64,000 bases of DNA from Actinomycetota bacterium (GCA_009704945.1 WLDG01000003.1:22151-86150); one strand, 5' to 3'; shown: positions 32,378 to 42,285, numbered from the stretch's first letter. Numbers and translations: made by a program. The notes: generated from the letters alone by a model not told the origin.

Positions 32378-34162
32378 TCAAACCAGAAGCTGATGCTTTG
32401 CCAGTTCGGCATAGAGGGGAGTGGTCTTGACCAGTTCGGAGTGGGACCCAATGCCTACAACTTTGCCGTGTTCGAGAACAATTATTTGATCAGAATCCAC
32501 GACAGTGGAGAGCCTGTGAGCAATCACGACCAGGGTGCGGTCTTGCGCAACCGCATCAATCGCTTCTCTCATTCGCTGTTCATTCGGACCATCAAGTGCA
32601 CTGGTGGATTCGTCAAGCAGAAGAATCGGGGGTTTAGCTAAAAGCGCTCTTGCAATTGCCAATCTTTGGCGCTCCCCGCCTGAGAGCATGATTCCGCTTT
32701 CACCAACTTCAGCATTCAACCCAGCTGCATCTCGATTTAGAACTTCTGTGAGATTCACTTGCCGAAGGACCTCAACCAGTTCTTCGTCTGAAGCATCGGA
32801 CCTACCAAGTAACAGGTTGTCTCGAATGCTCCCCGCCAAAACAGGCGCATCCTGTTCTACGTACCCGAGCTGGGCGCGGAGAGTTTGGCGGGAGAACTCA
32901 GTGACGCTTTGCCCATCAAGCAAGATTTCACCAGCGGATGGTTCATAGAACCTTTCAATCAGCGAGAAGATGGTCGACTTACCCGCACCGGATGGTCCTA
33001 CCAAAGCCACTCTCTGACCGCGCTCAATCTTGAAGCTAACCTGCTGCAAGATTGGTTTGAGCTCGCCGTCTTCAGCTGGGTAGTGGAAATCAACATCTCT
33101 AAATTCAATTGCCGCAGTGTTTACTGCCACCCGGTGTTCGGTTTGCTCACCCGTTTCTTCTTCTTCCAAGACCATGATTTCTTGAATGCGGGCAAGTGCT
33201 CCGAGAGCCCCCATCACGGATGTGTAGGCACCAAAAGCTGAGATAAGCGGTCCGATCATGAAAAAGAGCAGGATTACAAATGTCACGAGCGAAGCTATCG
33301 TGGTTGCTCCCGTGGCAACTCGCAAACCGCCTAAACCAAGCACGACAATAAAAGCCGTGTTGAAGGCAACTTGGGCTATTGGCGCTACCGCTGCCGAGAG
33401 TCTTGCAATTGAAAGACCTTGATCATAGGCAGCCTCAGCGTCTTTATAGATTTCTTCGCTCTCGCGTTGTTCGGCTCGACTTGCACGGATTGTTCTAATC
33501 GCGCTTAGAGCTCTTTCGACACTGGCAGACATCTGGCCAACTTTTTGTTGAGCCTTGGTGGTAGCGCTGCGGATTTTTCTACCAGTAAACGCAATGGCGC
33601 CAACAGCAATGAACACAACCGAGAGGGTGGAAACCAGTAGCAGTGGATCAATAAAGGCCATCACGATGATGGCCCCAAAGAACTGCAGCAAACCACCTAG
33701 GGCATCAACCAAACCTTGGGTCAAGACTGCTTTGAGAAGGGTGGAGTCGGAACCCACTCTGGATACCAAGTCCCCGGTTCGTCTGCGGTCATACTGCCAA
33801 ATGGGAAGACGAAGCATTCTGGCCACAAGCGCTTTTCTGGTGCTAAGGACCACTCCCTCACCCGTCTTATATAGAAGGTAAAACTGGAAAGCGTTCAAAA
33901 TCGCTGAGCTGATGATCAAGACAATGATTGCTATGGCAAGTGTTTGTATCTCTCGATTTTGCTCGACGGCAGAAATTAGCTGACCAATCAGCAGTGGCTG
34001 CCCTAGAGCAAGAATTGAACCCAACACTGACAAGACAATGGCTAGGGTCAGCACCTTCTTATATGGCTTTAGATAAGGAAACAAATCCTTAAGCTGAGCA
34101 CGAGGACCTTTATATTCCCTGGACTTGGGATTTTGAGTCGGGTCTGAATAGTATTCGCTCAC
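32378..34162 (-). CDS. ABC exporter (TMD-NBD fusion, canonical NBD)
   Basis: 594 aa; Walker A VGPSGAGKST, signature MLSGGERQRLAIARALLAKPPILLLDESTSALD; GTG start. Confidence 0.93.
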   Translation of the reverse strand: MSEYYSDPTQNPKSREYKGPRAQLKDLFPYLKPYKKVLTLAIVLSVLGSILALGQPLLIGQLISAVEQNREIQTLAIAIIVLIISSAILNAFQFYLLYKTGEGVVLSTRKALVARMLRLPIWQYDRRRTGDLVSRVGSDSTLLKAVLTQGLVDALGGLLQFFGAIIVMAFIDPLLLVSTLSVVFIAVGAIAFTGRKIRSATTKAQQKVGQMSASVERALSAIRTIRASRAEQRESEEIYKDAEAAYDQGLSIARLSAAVAPIAQVAFNTAFIVVLGLGGLRVATGATTIASLVTFVILLFFMIGPLISAFGAYTSVMGALGALARIQEIMVLEEEETGEQTEHRVAVNTAAIEFRDVDFHYPAEDGELKPILQQVSFKIERGQRVALVGPSGAGKSTIFSLIERFYEPSAGEILLDGQSVTEFSRQTLRAQLGYVEQDAPVLAGSIRDNLLLGRSDASDEELVEVLRQVNLTEVLNRDAAGLNAEVGESGIMLSGGERQRLAIARALLAKPPILLLDESTSALDGPNEQRMREAIDAVAQDRTLVVIAHRLSTVVDSDQIIVLEHGKVVGIGSHSELVKTTPLYAELAKHQLLV

Positions 34163-34165
34163 GTC

Positions 34166-35014
34166 TTATCTAACCTTTTCTTGGTGAAAACCACTCCCGA
34201 AGACTGCCTCGTTCAGCAGGTAGTTGATTTCTGGGAGGGCCAGAGCCTCAGTGTAGGCGGTGTTCTTGCTGAACCGCTGAAAGTCCAGGGTTGGCAGTAG
34301 TTGCTTGATTTTTGAGTTCTTGGTCTTCAAAAACATCAAAGTCGTGTTCTTTTCTCGCGGGAAACTCTCCAGGACATTTCCACAGCCATATCCAAAAACC
34401 CTGAGAGCAATCTCGGCCTCTGCCGGAGCAGTCTTGGCTATGAGCCCATTGTCAGGTACTCGGATTTGAGCTCGGTGTTGATCTATTTTCTGCCAGATTT
34501 GAAAGCAGGTTCGGAGATCATTGCTATCGCGAACAGCTTTTCCATTCTCATCTTCATAAGAAACAAATACATCGTTATCTAGGAGTAGATGGAATCTGGA
34601 ATCCAGTCGGTTTTGGACGCTCCACTTCCGCCAAGAGCGTGGAACGAGAAAACAGATGTATTCACTGAAATTAGCCGCATGATTGAAAAATGGAATGGCT
34701 AGTGCATTGTTGCGACCAAACGGGGGATTTGAAATAACGACTAGGTCATTTTGTGTTGACTCATGCTCCAGAAAATTGCCCTGGGAAACCAAAGAGTGTT
34801 TGGGATAAAGATCAACTGCGGAAATGTTCTTCGCTCCAAATTCTTGCAGAGCCTTGATGAAGCTGCCATTTCCGCCAGCAGGCTCTAAGAAGTTCCGCTT
34901 CGAGAAGTCCGGGATCACTGTTGCTGCAATCTCAACCATGTCACTGGCCAACTGGGTCGGGGTGTAATACTGCTCTTTACCCGTCACCCTTGTGTTACCC
35001 AATGGCTTCTTCAC
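34166..35014 (-). CDS. Orphan N6-adenine DNA methyltransferase-like protein
   Basis: 282 aa; motif I-like NFLEPAGGNGSFIKAL, motif IV NPPFGRNNALAIPFFNHA, YYTPTQLASDMVEIA N-terminus; no target-recognition or nuclease neighbour. Confidence 0.7.
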   Translation of the reverse strand: MKKPLGNTRVTGKEQYYTPTQLASDMVEIAATVIPDFSKRNFLEPAGGNGSFIKALQEFGAKNISAVDLYPKHSLVSQGNFLEHESTQNDLVVISNPPFGRNNALAIPFFNHAANFSEYICFLVPRSWRKWSVQNRLDSRFHLLLDNDVFVSYEDENGKAVRDSNDLRTCFQIWQKIDQHRAQIRVPDNGLIAKTAPAEAEIALRVFGYGCGNVLESFPREKNTTLMFLKTKNSKIKQLLPTLDFQRFSKNTAYTEALALPEINYLLNEAVFGSGFHQEKVR

Positions 35015-35020
35015 TAGAAA

Positions 35021-35026
35021 ACCATA
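35021..35026 (-). promoter_or_regulatory. Candidate -10 (TATGGT) for the leaderless methyltransferase-like gene
   Basis: Minus strand TATGGT, TTTCTA (6 nt), GTG at 35014; no SD. Confidence 0.4.
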
Positions 35027-35096
35027 TCAAGAACTTCAGCAACTAAAGAAAGTAGTAGTCTTATCTGCTGCCCAGTTGGGCGAGATGGAGAAGTAA

Positions 35097-36035
35097 TTGT
35101 CGCAATCAGCAAATGATGTTGTCATCCAAGCTAAGGGCCTGACTAAGAAATACAAAGATTTTGTGGCCGTTGATGGTATCGATTTTGAGGTTAAGCGTGG
35201 TGAATCATTTGGACTGCTCGGCCCAAATGGAGCTGGTAAGTCAACGACAATGAAGATGATCTCTTCTGTTTCGCAACGAACCAGTGGTGAGCTGAAGATC
35301 CTAGGAAAAGAACCAAACACTCATGGGCCTGAGATTCGTGCCCACTTAGGAGTTGTCCCACAAAAGGATTTGTTAGATCGTGAGCTGAAAGTGTGGGAGA
35401 ACATTTTCACCTACGGTCGTTACTTTGGGCTCTCTAGAAAGTTTCTCAAAGGCAAAGTTGATGAGCTGCTTGAGTTCGCCCAACTCACAGAGAAGAGAAA
35501 CGCCAAAGCTGATGATCTATCCGGTGGAATGCAGCGCAGATTGGCCATAGCCAGAGGTCTTGTGAATGAGCCAGAGATCTTATTGTTAGACGAACCAACT
35601 ACTGGTCTGGATCCACAAGCACGACATGTTCTATGGGACAGACTCTTTCGTCTTAAGGAGCAGGGTGTGACTCTTGTCATAACCACTCACTACATGGACG
35701 AGGCGGAGCAGCTTTGTGACCGACTGATAGTGATGGATAACGGAAAGATCATGGCGGAAGGATCACCGGCCGAGCTGATCAAGCAGTATTCATCTAAGGA
35801 AGTGGTTGAGGTTCGTTTCGGAACAGACAAGAACGAAAAAACAGCCGAGAAGCTTGCTGGCTTAGCTGATCGGATTGAAGTTCTGCCAGATCGAATCTTG
35901 TTATACACAGCAAAAGGTGAGGAACTTTTGGCACAGATTCTGGAATCTGGTTTGCATCCTGTCACTTCATTGGTGAGAAGAAGCTCTTTGGAAGATGTCT
36001 TCCTCCGCCTAACTGGAAGAACCCTGGTTGACTAA
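35097..36035 (+). CDS. ABC-2 type exporter ATP-binding protein (drug-resistance/NodI-like)
   Basis: 312 aa; GLLGPNGAGKSTTMKMI, LSGGMQRRLAIARGLVNEPEILLLDEPTTGLDPQARHVLWD; TTG start. Confidence 0.92.
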   Translation: MSQSANDVVIQAKGLTKKYKDFVAVDGIDFEVKRGESFGLLGPNGAGKSTTMKMISSVSQRTSGELKILGKEPNTHGPEIRAHLGVVPQKDLLDRELKVWENIFTYGRYFGLSRKFLKGKVDELLEFAQLTEKRNAKADDLSGGMQRRLAIARGLVNEPEILLLDEPTTGLDPQARHVLWDRLFRLKEQGVTLVITTHYMDEAEQLCDRLIVMDNGKIMAEGSPAELIKQYSSKEVVEVRFGTDKNEKTAEKLAGLADRIEVLPDRILLYTAKGEELLAQILESGLHPVTSLVRRSSLEDVFLRLTGRTLVD

Positions 36036-36868
36036 TGTCTGATTTAAATTTCAAGCCAGGGCAGGCGGTTGATCCACAGAAAGCAATTCGGTGGGGATCG
36101 CTAAGAGTTGCTGAATACCGCATCTACTCAATGTCTAAATGGATGGGTTCTGTTATCGCCTATGGCCTAGGTAATCCAGTTTTGTATTTGGTTTCCATTG
36201 GGCTTGGAATCGGGGCGTTGGTTGACGCCAATAGTGCTGGTCAGAGCGTCTTAGGAGTTAGCTATTTGCAGTTTGTGGCTCCTGCTTTGTTGGCTGCTGC
36301 CGCCATTCAGGGAGTGATGGACGAGGTCACTTTCCCAACTATGGATGGTTTCATCTGGGACAAACTCTTCTATGCCATCAATGCCACTTCGGTGTCTTCC
36401 TATCAAATTGCTAATGGTGTGATGCTGGCGGCTTTAGCTAGAGGCATGTTCACAGTGAGCCTCTATCTAGGTGTCTTGGTAGCGTTTGCTGCCATTCCAA
36501 TATCTTCTGTTTTGCCATTACTTCTGTCCTCTATGTTCGCCGCGTGGGCCTGGTCAACTGTCATGTTGGCTGTTACCGCCAGGTTGGAGCGCGACGAGGG
36601 ATACTTTGCGATTATCGGACGTTTCGTGATTGCACCAATGTTCCTTTTTTCAGGAACCTTCTACCCACTTCAGCTAATGCCGATCTATCTGCAGCCAATT
36701 GGTTGGATTTCTCCCTTCTGGCATTCCGCAGAGCTAGGTAGAACTCTCAGCTATGGCGCTGCTATGGAGCCAGCTATGTTCCTAGTTCACATTGGATATT
36801 TGTTGTTCTTGGTAGTGGTTGGTCTGGCTTTTGCCTATCCAAAGTTCAAGCAGAGGTTGGCTAAGTGA
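36035..36868 (+). CDS. ABC-2 type exporter permease 1
   Basis: 277 aa, about 6 TM; FLFSGTFYPLQLMPIYLQPIGWISPFWHSAELGR, typical NodJ/daunorubicin-type permease motif. Confidence 0.9.
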   Translation: MSDLNFKPGQAVDPQKAIRWGSLRVAEYRIYSMSKWMGSVIAYGLGNPVLYLVSIGLGIGALVDANSAGQSVLGVSYLQFVAPALLAAAAIQGVMDEVTFPTMDGFIWDKLFYAINATSVSSYQIANGVMLAALARGMFTVSLYLGVLVAFAAIPISSVLPLLLSSMFAAWAWSTVMLAVTARLERDEGYFAIIGRFVIAPMFLFSGTFYPLQLMPIYLQPIGWISPFWHSAELGRTLSYGAAMEPAMFLVHIGYLLFLVVVGLAFAYPKFKQRLAK

Positions 36869-37707
36869 TTACTCAAGCTCTTGTTTCCCAAGCGGTTTTA
36901 ATTGCAGAAAAACGCCGTAATAATCCAGCCGCCTCTGTTTATTCAGGCAGGGCAAGGATGATGTTGGAGCGCGGTGTTTACGCAGCGAAGAGCTCGAACT
37001 GGTTGGTTATTGTTTCAGGTTTCTTTGAGCCAGTTTTTTACCTACTCGCTTTCGGATTTGGTATCGGACAGCTAATTGGCAACCTTACTGATGGAAACGG
37101 TAATCCAGTCACTTATGCAGCATTCATCGCACCAGCTTTGCTCGCGACATCTGCAATGAATGGTGCTATCTATGATTCAACCTGGAATGTCTTCTTCAAG
37201 TTGCATTTCGGCAAGATCTACCAGGTAATGCTGTCTAGCTCACTGGGCCCACTCGACGTAGCTCTCGGTGAGATAACCTGGGCCCTTCTTCGTGGTTTGG
37301 TTTACTCGCTTGGATTCATGGCAATCGTTGTTCCTCTGGGTCTCATCACTGATGCCTGGGGACTGCTGGCAATACCTGCCGCCACATTAATTGCATTCGG
37401 TTTTGCCTCGTTTGGAATGGCCATTACTTCTTACTTCCATTCCTTCCAGCAGATGAATTGGTTGAACTTCTTCCTGCTTCCAATGTTTTTGTTTTCTGGC
37501 ACCTTTTTCCCAGTCAGCGTTTTCCCTCAGTGGATTCAGGTAATTGTTCAAGCACTTCCACTTTGGCAGGGCGTGGAATTGGTCAGATCCCTCACGCTAG
37601 GAATCATTCACTGGGGGCTACTGGGGCACGTGGCGTATTTTGTCGTGATGATTGTTGGTGGAATGTGGTTCACTACGGTCAGGCTTCGCGCCTTGTTTAT
37701 GCGCTAA
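36865..37707 (+). CDS. ABC-2 type exporter permease 2
   Basis: 280 aa; FLFSGTFFPVSVFPQWIQVIVQALPLWQGVELVRSLTLG; 4-bp overlap with permease 1. Confidence 0.9.
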   Translation: MITQALVSQAVLIAEKRRNNPAASVYSGRARMMLERGVYAAKSSNWLVIVSGFFEPVFYLLAFGFGIGQLIGNLTDGNGNPVTYAAFIAPALLATSAMNGAIYDSTWNVFFKLHFGKIYQVMLSSSLGPLDVALGEITWALLRGLVYSLGFMAIVVPLGLITDAWGLLAIPAATLIAFGFASFGMAITSYFHSFQQMNWLNFFLLPMFLFSGTFFPVSVFPQWIQVIVQALPLWQGVELVRSLTLGIIHWGLLGHVAYFVVMIVGGMWFTTVRLRALFMR

Positions 37708-37773
37708 CCGCCTGCCCCCTGTTTATTGTCACCGCTCGCTCCTATACTCAAAACATCGACTAACGGGAGCCCA

Positions 37774-40700
37774 ATGCGCAAGTTGTCTCAGACTTTACTA
37801 TCCATAACCCTGGCCATATTTCTGGGCATAACTGCGCCGGCCGCAGCCGACGCCACCCAGGGGCGTACCACTTATATGGTTATGCCACAGGATGGCGCAG
37901 TGGCTGAGGTTCGAGCTGCAATCTCTGCTTTGGGGGAGTACCCAGAGGAGCAATTCTTGCTGATCGACAACCTAATCATTGTTGACTTACTGGCTGAAGA
38001 CGCTCAACGGCTTTCGCAGAATCCAGCAGTAGTTTTTGTTGAACAAGATTCACCGGTTTCAACATCCGCTACTCAGGCTCCAACCCCATCCTGGGGGTTA
38101 GATCGAATTGATGGAGTTTTTGACAACGGATTTAGTTATCCGGATAGTGCCGGTGATGGCGTTCGGGTTTACGTCTTTGACACAGGTGTCGCTGGAAATC
38201 ATCCAGATTTGATAGGTCGAGTAACCACAGGTTTTGATGTTATCGGTAGCAATCAAGCAAACACTGATTGTCACTACCACGGAACTCACGTCGCTGGAAC
38301 TATTGCAGGTTCAAGTTTTGGTGTAGCAAAGAATGCCACTGTTGTTCCGCTGCGCGTACTTGGCTGCACGGGTTCTGGCAGCACGATTGGAGTTATTCGA
38401 GCAGTCAACTGGACTTTGGCTAATCATCCAGTTGGGGCTCCGGGTGTTGCAAATCTAAGCCTCGGTGGACCTCGGAATTTGTCTTTCAACGCTGCAATCG
38501 CGTCTTTGGTAGACAGAGGCATCACTACGGTAGTTGCTGCTGGTAATTCATACGGAGATGCGTGTAGTTTCTCACCGTCATCAACCCCTGAGGCAATCAC
38601 GGTTGGAGCTACTGATCGTTTCGATAATCGAGCCTCATTTTCTAACTTTGGTGACTGCGTGGATGTTTTTGCACCAGGAGTATCTATTCCCTCGGCCAAC
38701 GCCAACAATTACGCTGCACCAATCTCCCTTTCAGGCACCTCGATGGCAGCACCACACGTTGCAGGTGTTGCAGCACTGATTCTTGGCGCTAACCCTTCTG
38801 CAAGCGCAGAACAGGTTGAGGCATTGATTTATGGTTTGAGCCAAAACGGGGTTGTAAAGAACGCTAGGACAGATCGCGGAAATCGAATGGCGGTCTCACC
38901 GGGGCAGAATTTTGCACCTGTCCCAACTTTGCCCGGCGCCCCCAGTGGTCTGGCGGTAAGGAGCACAGGCAGGGGCTTTGTTGAATTTTCTTGGAGTGCA
39001 GTGACTGGTGCGTCCGGCTATCAGGTGGAATATCGCAAAGCTAGCCAAAACACCTTCACTTCTGCTTCGGCTGATGGCACTAGTTTCCGAGTCTCTGACC
39101 TAGCGGGCGGAGAGCTTTCCTATCTAAGAGTTCGAGCAACCACTGACGCGGGTGCTACTAGGTTTAGCTCGATTGTTAGTGGAAGAGCTGCCTTGCTTCC
39201 ACCAAGCGAGCCTCGGAACTTGAGCATTTCGGCAACTTCCAAGAACGCGATGGTTCTAAGCTGGTCCGCTCCTAGCTCTTTAGGTGGCGCAACCAGTATT
39301 CAGTATCAAGTTCAGATGCGAACAACGGGAAATTGGCAATCTATTCAAACCGGTCCGCAATCAAGCGTAAGCATTTCTGACCTCAGAATTCCACATTTCT
39401 TCCGTGTGATCGCGACCAATGAAGCAGGCTCCTCGGAGCCAACTACAGAGGTTTCATTTGACCCCAGCCGAGTCTTCGTAGTTTCAGAATTGGCTGCGAC
39501 GGTTAGTGGCAGAGCTGTAGACATCTCATGGAATTCAGACGCCACTGCAAATACACAATTTGAAGTTAGGGTGATCCAAACAAACACGTCCCAGGTGATT
39601 AGGACACAACAAGTTACTGGTGCAAGTGTGCGGGTGGAGGGCTTACTTAGGTTCACTAATTACCGAGTTACCGTCACTCCGCTATCAGAGATTCGAGGAG
39701 TTGGACGCTCGCAAGACTTTGCCACTGCCGCGACAGCACCAGATGCCCCAAGAGCGCTTTCAACTGCAAAAGCCACCACCGGACACTTACTTAGATTCGC
39801 AGATCCGATTGACAATGGCGGATCTCCAATCACGGGTTATCGTTTGGAACAGCTCATCGATTCAACTTGGCAGTCTGTCCAGAATTTAACCAATCCAGAA
39901 GTGAACGTTGCTGATCCACTGAGGGGTCAAACTGCTGAGTATCGACTGGTGGCGATTAATTCTGTCGGCGAGTCCGTTCCAAGCAGTTCCTTGCGAGTTT
40001 CTACGCCAGCTCAAGTTTCCTCCGCACCGCAGTCGCTGACGATTGCCTTGGCTGAAGATGGAAGAGTGCGCCTGAATTGGCTTGCTCCGTCAGATGATGG
40101 TGGTGCGGCTGTTGGTCAGTACCGAGTAGAAACTCTTCGTGGAGAAATTTGGTCCCTGGTTACTGTTCTAAGCGGAACAAGCGTCTCTTTAGCTGCAATC
40201 GCCAAGGGAACCACAGCTAGCTTCCGGGTGGTTGCAGTAAATCGTGCTGGTTTCTCTGCGCCATCAAACTCTGTGTCTACCACGCGAGATAGGACTGTTC
40301 CATCTGGCGTGACTACGCTTTCAGCCACAGTTCGTGGTGAGCTTGTATCTCTAACCTGGAGACCAGTCACTGATAACGGCGGAAGTCCAATCACGGGCTA
40401 CTTGCTGCAGGTCAAAAGTGGAAGTGATTGGGTAGCAGCGGCCGATAGCACCCTTCAAACTTCTATCGAACTTCCGCTGGGTGTTCCCGGTGAAGTGAGG
40501 ATCTACCGAGTTCTGGCGATCAATGAGATTGGTGCTTCTTTATCTGGCAATGAGCGAAGCGTATCGACCCCTTTCAAACCGGCTTCTGCTCCTTTGAATT
40601 TCACCGCTGAGCTCGAGAGCACGCGAATCAAGTTGAGCTGGCAGTTACCTCAATCAACCGGTGGCAGCAGCATTCGCGGATATGTCATCAGCTCGTCAAG

Positions 40701-42285
40701 TGATGGAGTGAACTTCCGATCACTGCTGAGCACCACTAGCAATCAAATGCAAGTGTTTGTTTCAAATCCAATTCGTGGAAGGGCTGTGCATTATCGGATT
40801 CAGGCTGTAACGGTAGGTTTTGGAAATGGTGACGCGAGCCAGGCCATTCAGGTCACGATGCCAGCAGTCCCTGCAGCTGACCCAGTCAATTTGACTGCTC
40901 GCGTTCAAGCTGGAACCGGCATAGCTTTGACATGGTCGGCACCATCCAATGACGGAGGAGCTCCGGTTCAGGGCTATCGGGTTGAACTTCGAGATGGCAA
41001 CAACTGGACACTACTTGGAGAAACCAGTTCTCTAAACTTTATGGCTCCTCTTGGTAAAGCTGGTGAAATGCTTTCCCACAGGGTTCTTTCACTGAACAGC
41101 GCCGGAGTATCGGCGGGAAGTGCAAGTGTGACAACACGCATGGGAGTTGCTCCAGCCACTGCGCCCCGACAAATATCTAGCACTTTGAGCATGGGTCGGC
41201 TGCAAATCTCCTGGTTGGCACCCGAAACCATGGGTGGAATTCTCACTCACTACGAAGTGCAGATTCTGGAGGGAACTGAATTCAAGCGGTTCACGTCCAG
41301 CCGAACAGCCAGTTTTGTGACTAGCCTCCCTGCACCGGGTAGCTCGATTACCTATCGAGTTTCTGCATACACAAACGCGGGACTTGGTGAATGGAGTGCA
41401 CCTTTTACCTTCCAGTCACCAAAGTTAGTCCCAGCGGCTCCAAGCACTGTGTTTTTGCGTTCATCAGGCACTGTAAATAGTGTGAGCTGGCGAGTGTCTG
41501 GAGTAAACAACGGCGGTAGCCCGCTGCTACTAGCTGTTCTCTATCGAGAAGTAGATGGTCAATGGATCAAGGTGACAGAGGCCAGCGCTTCATCCGAAAA
41601 CCTTCAGTTTGAGAACGTTGAATTTGGCCAAGTCCATCGGTACGTTCTTCGCTTCACCAACGAATTAGGAGAATCTGCAAACTCGAGCATTCAGACGCTA
41701 CGTCATGCTGCTGTCCCGGCTGGTCCAGCTCGAAACTTGACCCTGACTGCGGAGGGATCTAGATTACGGCTGAGTTGGCAAGGGCCATCCTCGACAGGAG
41801 GCGCTGCCCCTAGCTTGGTTGATATTGAGTCCAGTGTTGATGGTCAAAGCTGGCGAAGAGTCACTTCGATGGCGTACACCGAAAGCACTTTGGTTAGCGC
41901 ACCAGCGAAGGGCGCCCAAGTTAGCTACCGGGTAATCCTTAGGAACTCGGCTGGCAATTCAATGCCGTCCAATTCTGTTAGTTACCAAACTCCGAGAACT
42001 GCTCCCAGCGAAGCATTTGCAGTTACTGCCTACCGATCAGGTTCAAACGTTGGCTTTAGAGTAACTGCGCCTAGCGACTTCGGTGGTTACTCGAGTTTGA
42101 GCATGCGCATTGAGCTTCAAGGAACCCTAGCTTGGCAATCGAGTGAAGAGTTTGTCTTGGTAAGACCTGGCAGTACCACGGTTCACTTACTACCGCTGCC
42201 TGCTAATCGAGGAACTCACATGTATCGAGTGGTATTGGTGAATCCAAGTGGCGAAGTGGAAAGATCGGTGAGCTTCAGGTACTAG
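37774..42285 (+). CDS. Secreted subtilisin-like (S8) serine protease with about 12 C-terminal fibronectin type III-like repeats
   Basis: About 1503 aa from ATG 37774 (SD CGGGAG). Signal peptide; I9-type propeptide; catalytic triad contexts VYVFDTGV, HYHGTHVAGTIAG, LSGTSMAAPHVAG; then repeated modules of ~90-95 aa ([I/L]SW.AP...GG..I.GY...). Confidence 0.93.
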   Translation: MRKLSQTLLSITLAIFLGITAPAAADATQGRTTYMVMPQDGAVAEVRAAISALGEYPEEQFLLIDNLIIVDLLAEDAQRLSQNPAVVFVEQDSPVSTSATQAPTPSWGLDRIDGVFDNGFSYPDSAGDGVRVYVFDTGVAGNHPDLIGRVTTGFDVIGSNQANTDCHYHGTHVAGTIAGSSFGVAKNATVVPLRVLGCTGSGSTIGVIRAVNWTLANHPVGAPGVANLSLGGPRNLSFNAAIASLVDRGITTVVAAGNSYGDACSFSPSSTPEAITVGATDRFDNRASFSNFGDCVDVFAPGVSIPSANANNYAAPISLSGTSMAAPHVAGVAALILGANPSASAEQVEALIYGLSQNGVVKNARTDRGNRMAVSPGQNFAPVPTLPGAPSGLAVRSTGRGFVEFSWSAVTGASGYQVEYRKASQNTFTSASADGTSFRVSDLAGGELSYLRVRATTDAGATRFSSIVSGRAALLPPSEPRNLSISATSKNAMVLSWSAPSSLGGATSIQYQVQMRTTGNWQSIQTGPQSSVSISDLRIPHFFRVIATNEAGSSEPTTEVSFDPSRVFVVSELAATVSGRAVDISWNSDATANTQFEVRVIQTNTSQVIRTQQVTGASVRVEGLLRFTNYRVTVTPLSEIRGVGRSQDFATAATAPDAPRALSTAKATTGHLLRFADPIDNGGSPITGYRLEQLIDSTWQSVQNLTNPEVNVADPLRGQTAEYRLVAINSVGESVPSSSLRVSTPAQVSSAPQSLTIALAEDGRVRLNWLAPSDDGGAAVGQYRVETLRGEIWSLVTVLSGTSVSLAAIAKGTTASFRVVAVNRAGFSAPSNSVSTTRDRTVPSGVTTLSATVRGELVSLTWRPVTDNGGSPITGYLLQVKSGSDWVAAADSTLQTSIELPLGVPGEVRIYRVLAINEIGASLSGNERSVSTPFKPASAPLNFTAELESTRIKLSWQLPQSTGGSSIRGYVISSSSDGVNFRSLLSTTSNQMQVFVSNPIRGRAVHYRIQAVTVGFGNGDASQAIQVTMPAVPAADPVNLTARVQAGTGIALTWSAPSNDGGAPVQGYRVELRDGNNWTLLGETSSLNFMAPLGKAGEMLSHRVLSLNSAGVSAGSASVTTRMGVAPATAPRQISSTLSMGRLQISWLAPETMGGILTHYEVQILEGTEFKRFTSSRTASFVTSLPAPGSSITYRVSAYTNAGLGEWSAPFTFQSPKLVPAAPSTVFLRSSGTVNSVSWRVSGVNNGGSPLLLAVLYREVDGQWIKVTEASASSENLQFENVEFGQVHRYVLRFTNELGESANSSIQTLRHAAVPAGPARNLTLTAEGSRLRLSWQGPSSTGGAAPSLVDIESSVDGQSWRRVTSMAYTESTLVSAPAKGAQVSYRVILRNSAGNSMPSNSVSYQTPRTAPSEAFAVTAYRSGSNVGFRVTAPSDFGGYSSLSMRIELQGTLAWQSSEEFVLVRPGSTTVHLLPLPANRGTHMYRVVLVNPSGEVERSVSFRY
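38932..42282 (+). repeat. About 12 diverged FnIII-like protein repeats (~280 bp each) within the S8 protease gene
   Basis: Recurrent LSW(S/L)AP...DNGGSPITGYRLE...YRVLAINEIGAS...SVST pattern on translation. Confidence 0.8.

Noticed and set aside
34166-35014. Complete restriction-modification or phage-defence system
   Set aside because: Only a single methyltransferase-like gene; neighbours are ABC transporter and kynurenine genes with no nuclease, helicase or specificity subunit.
38932-42282. Repeat region as a DNA-level tandem repeat or CRISPR-like array
   Set aside because: Repeats are recognisable only in protein translation; nucleotide identity between units is low and no spacer/repeat periodicity is visible.
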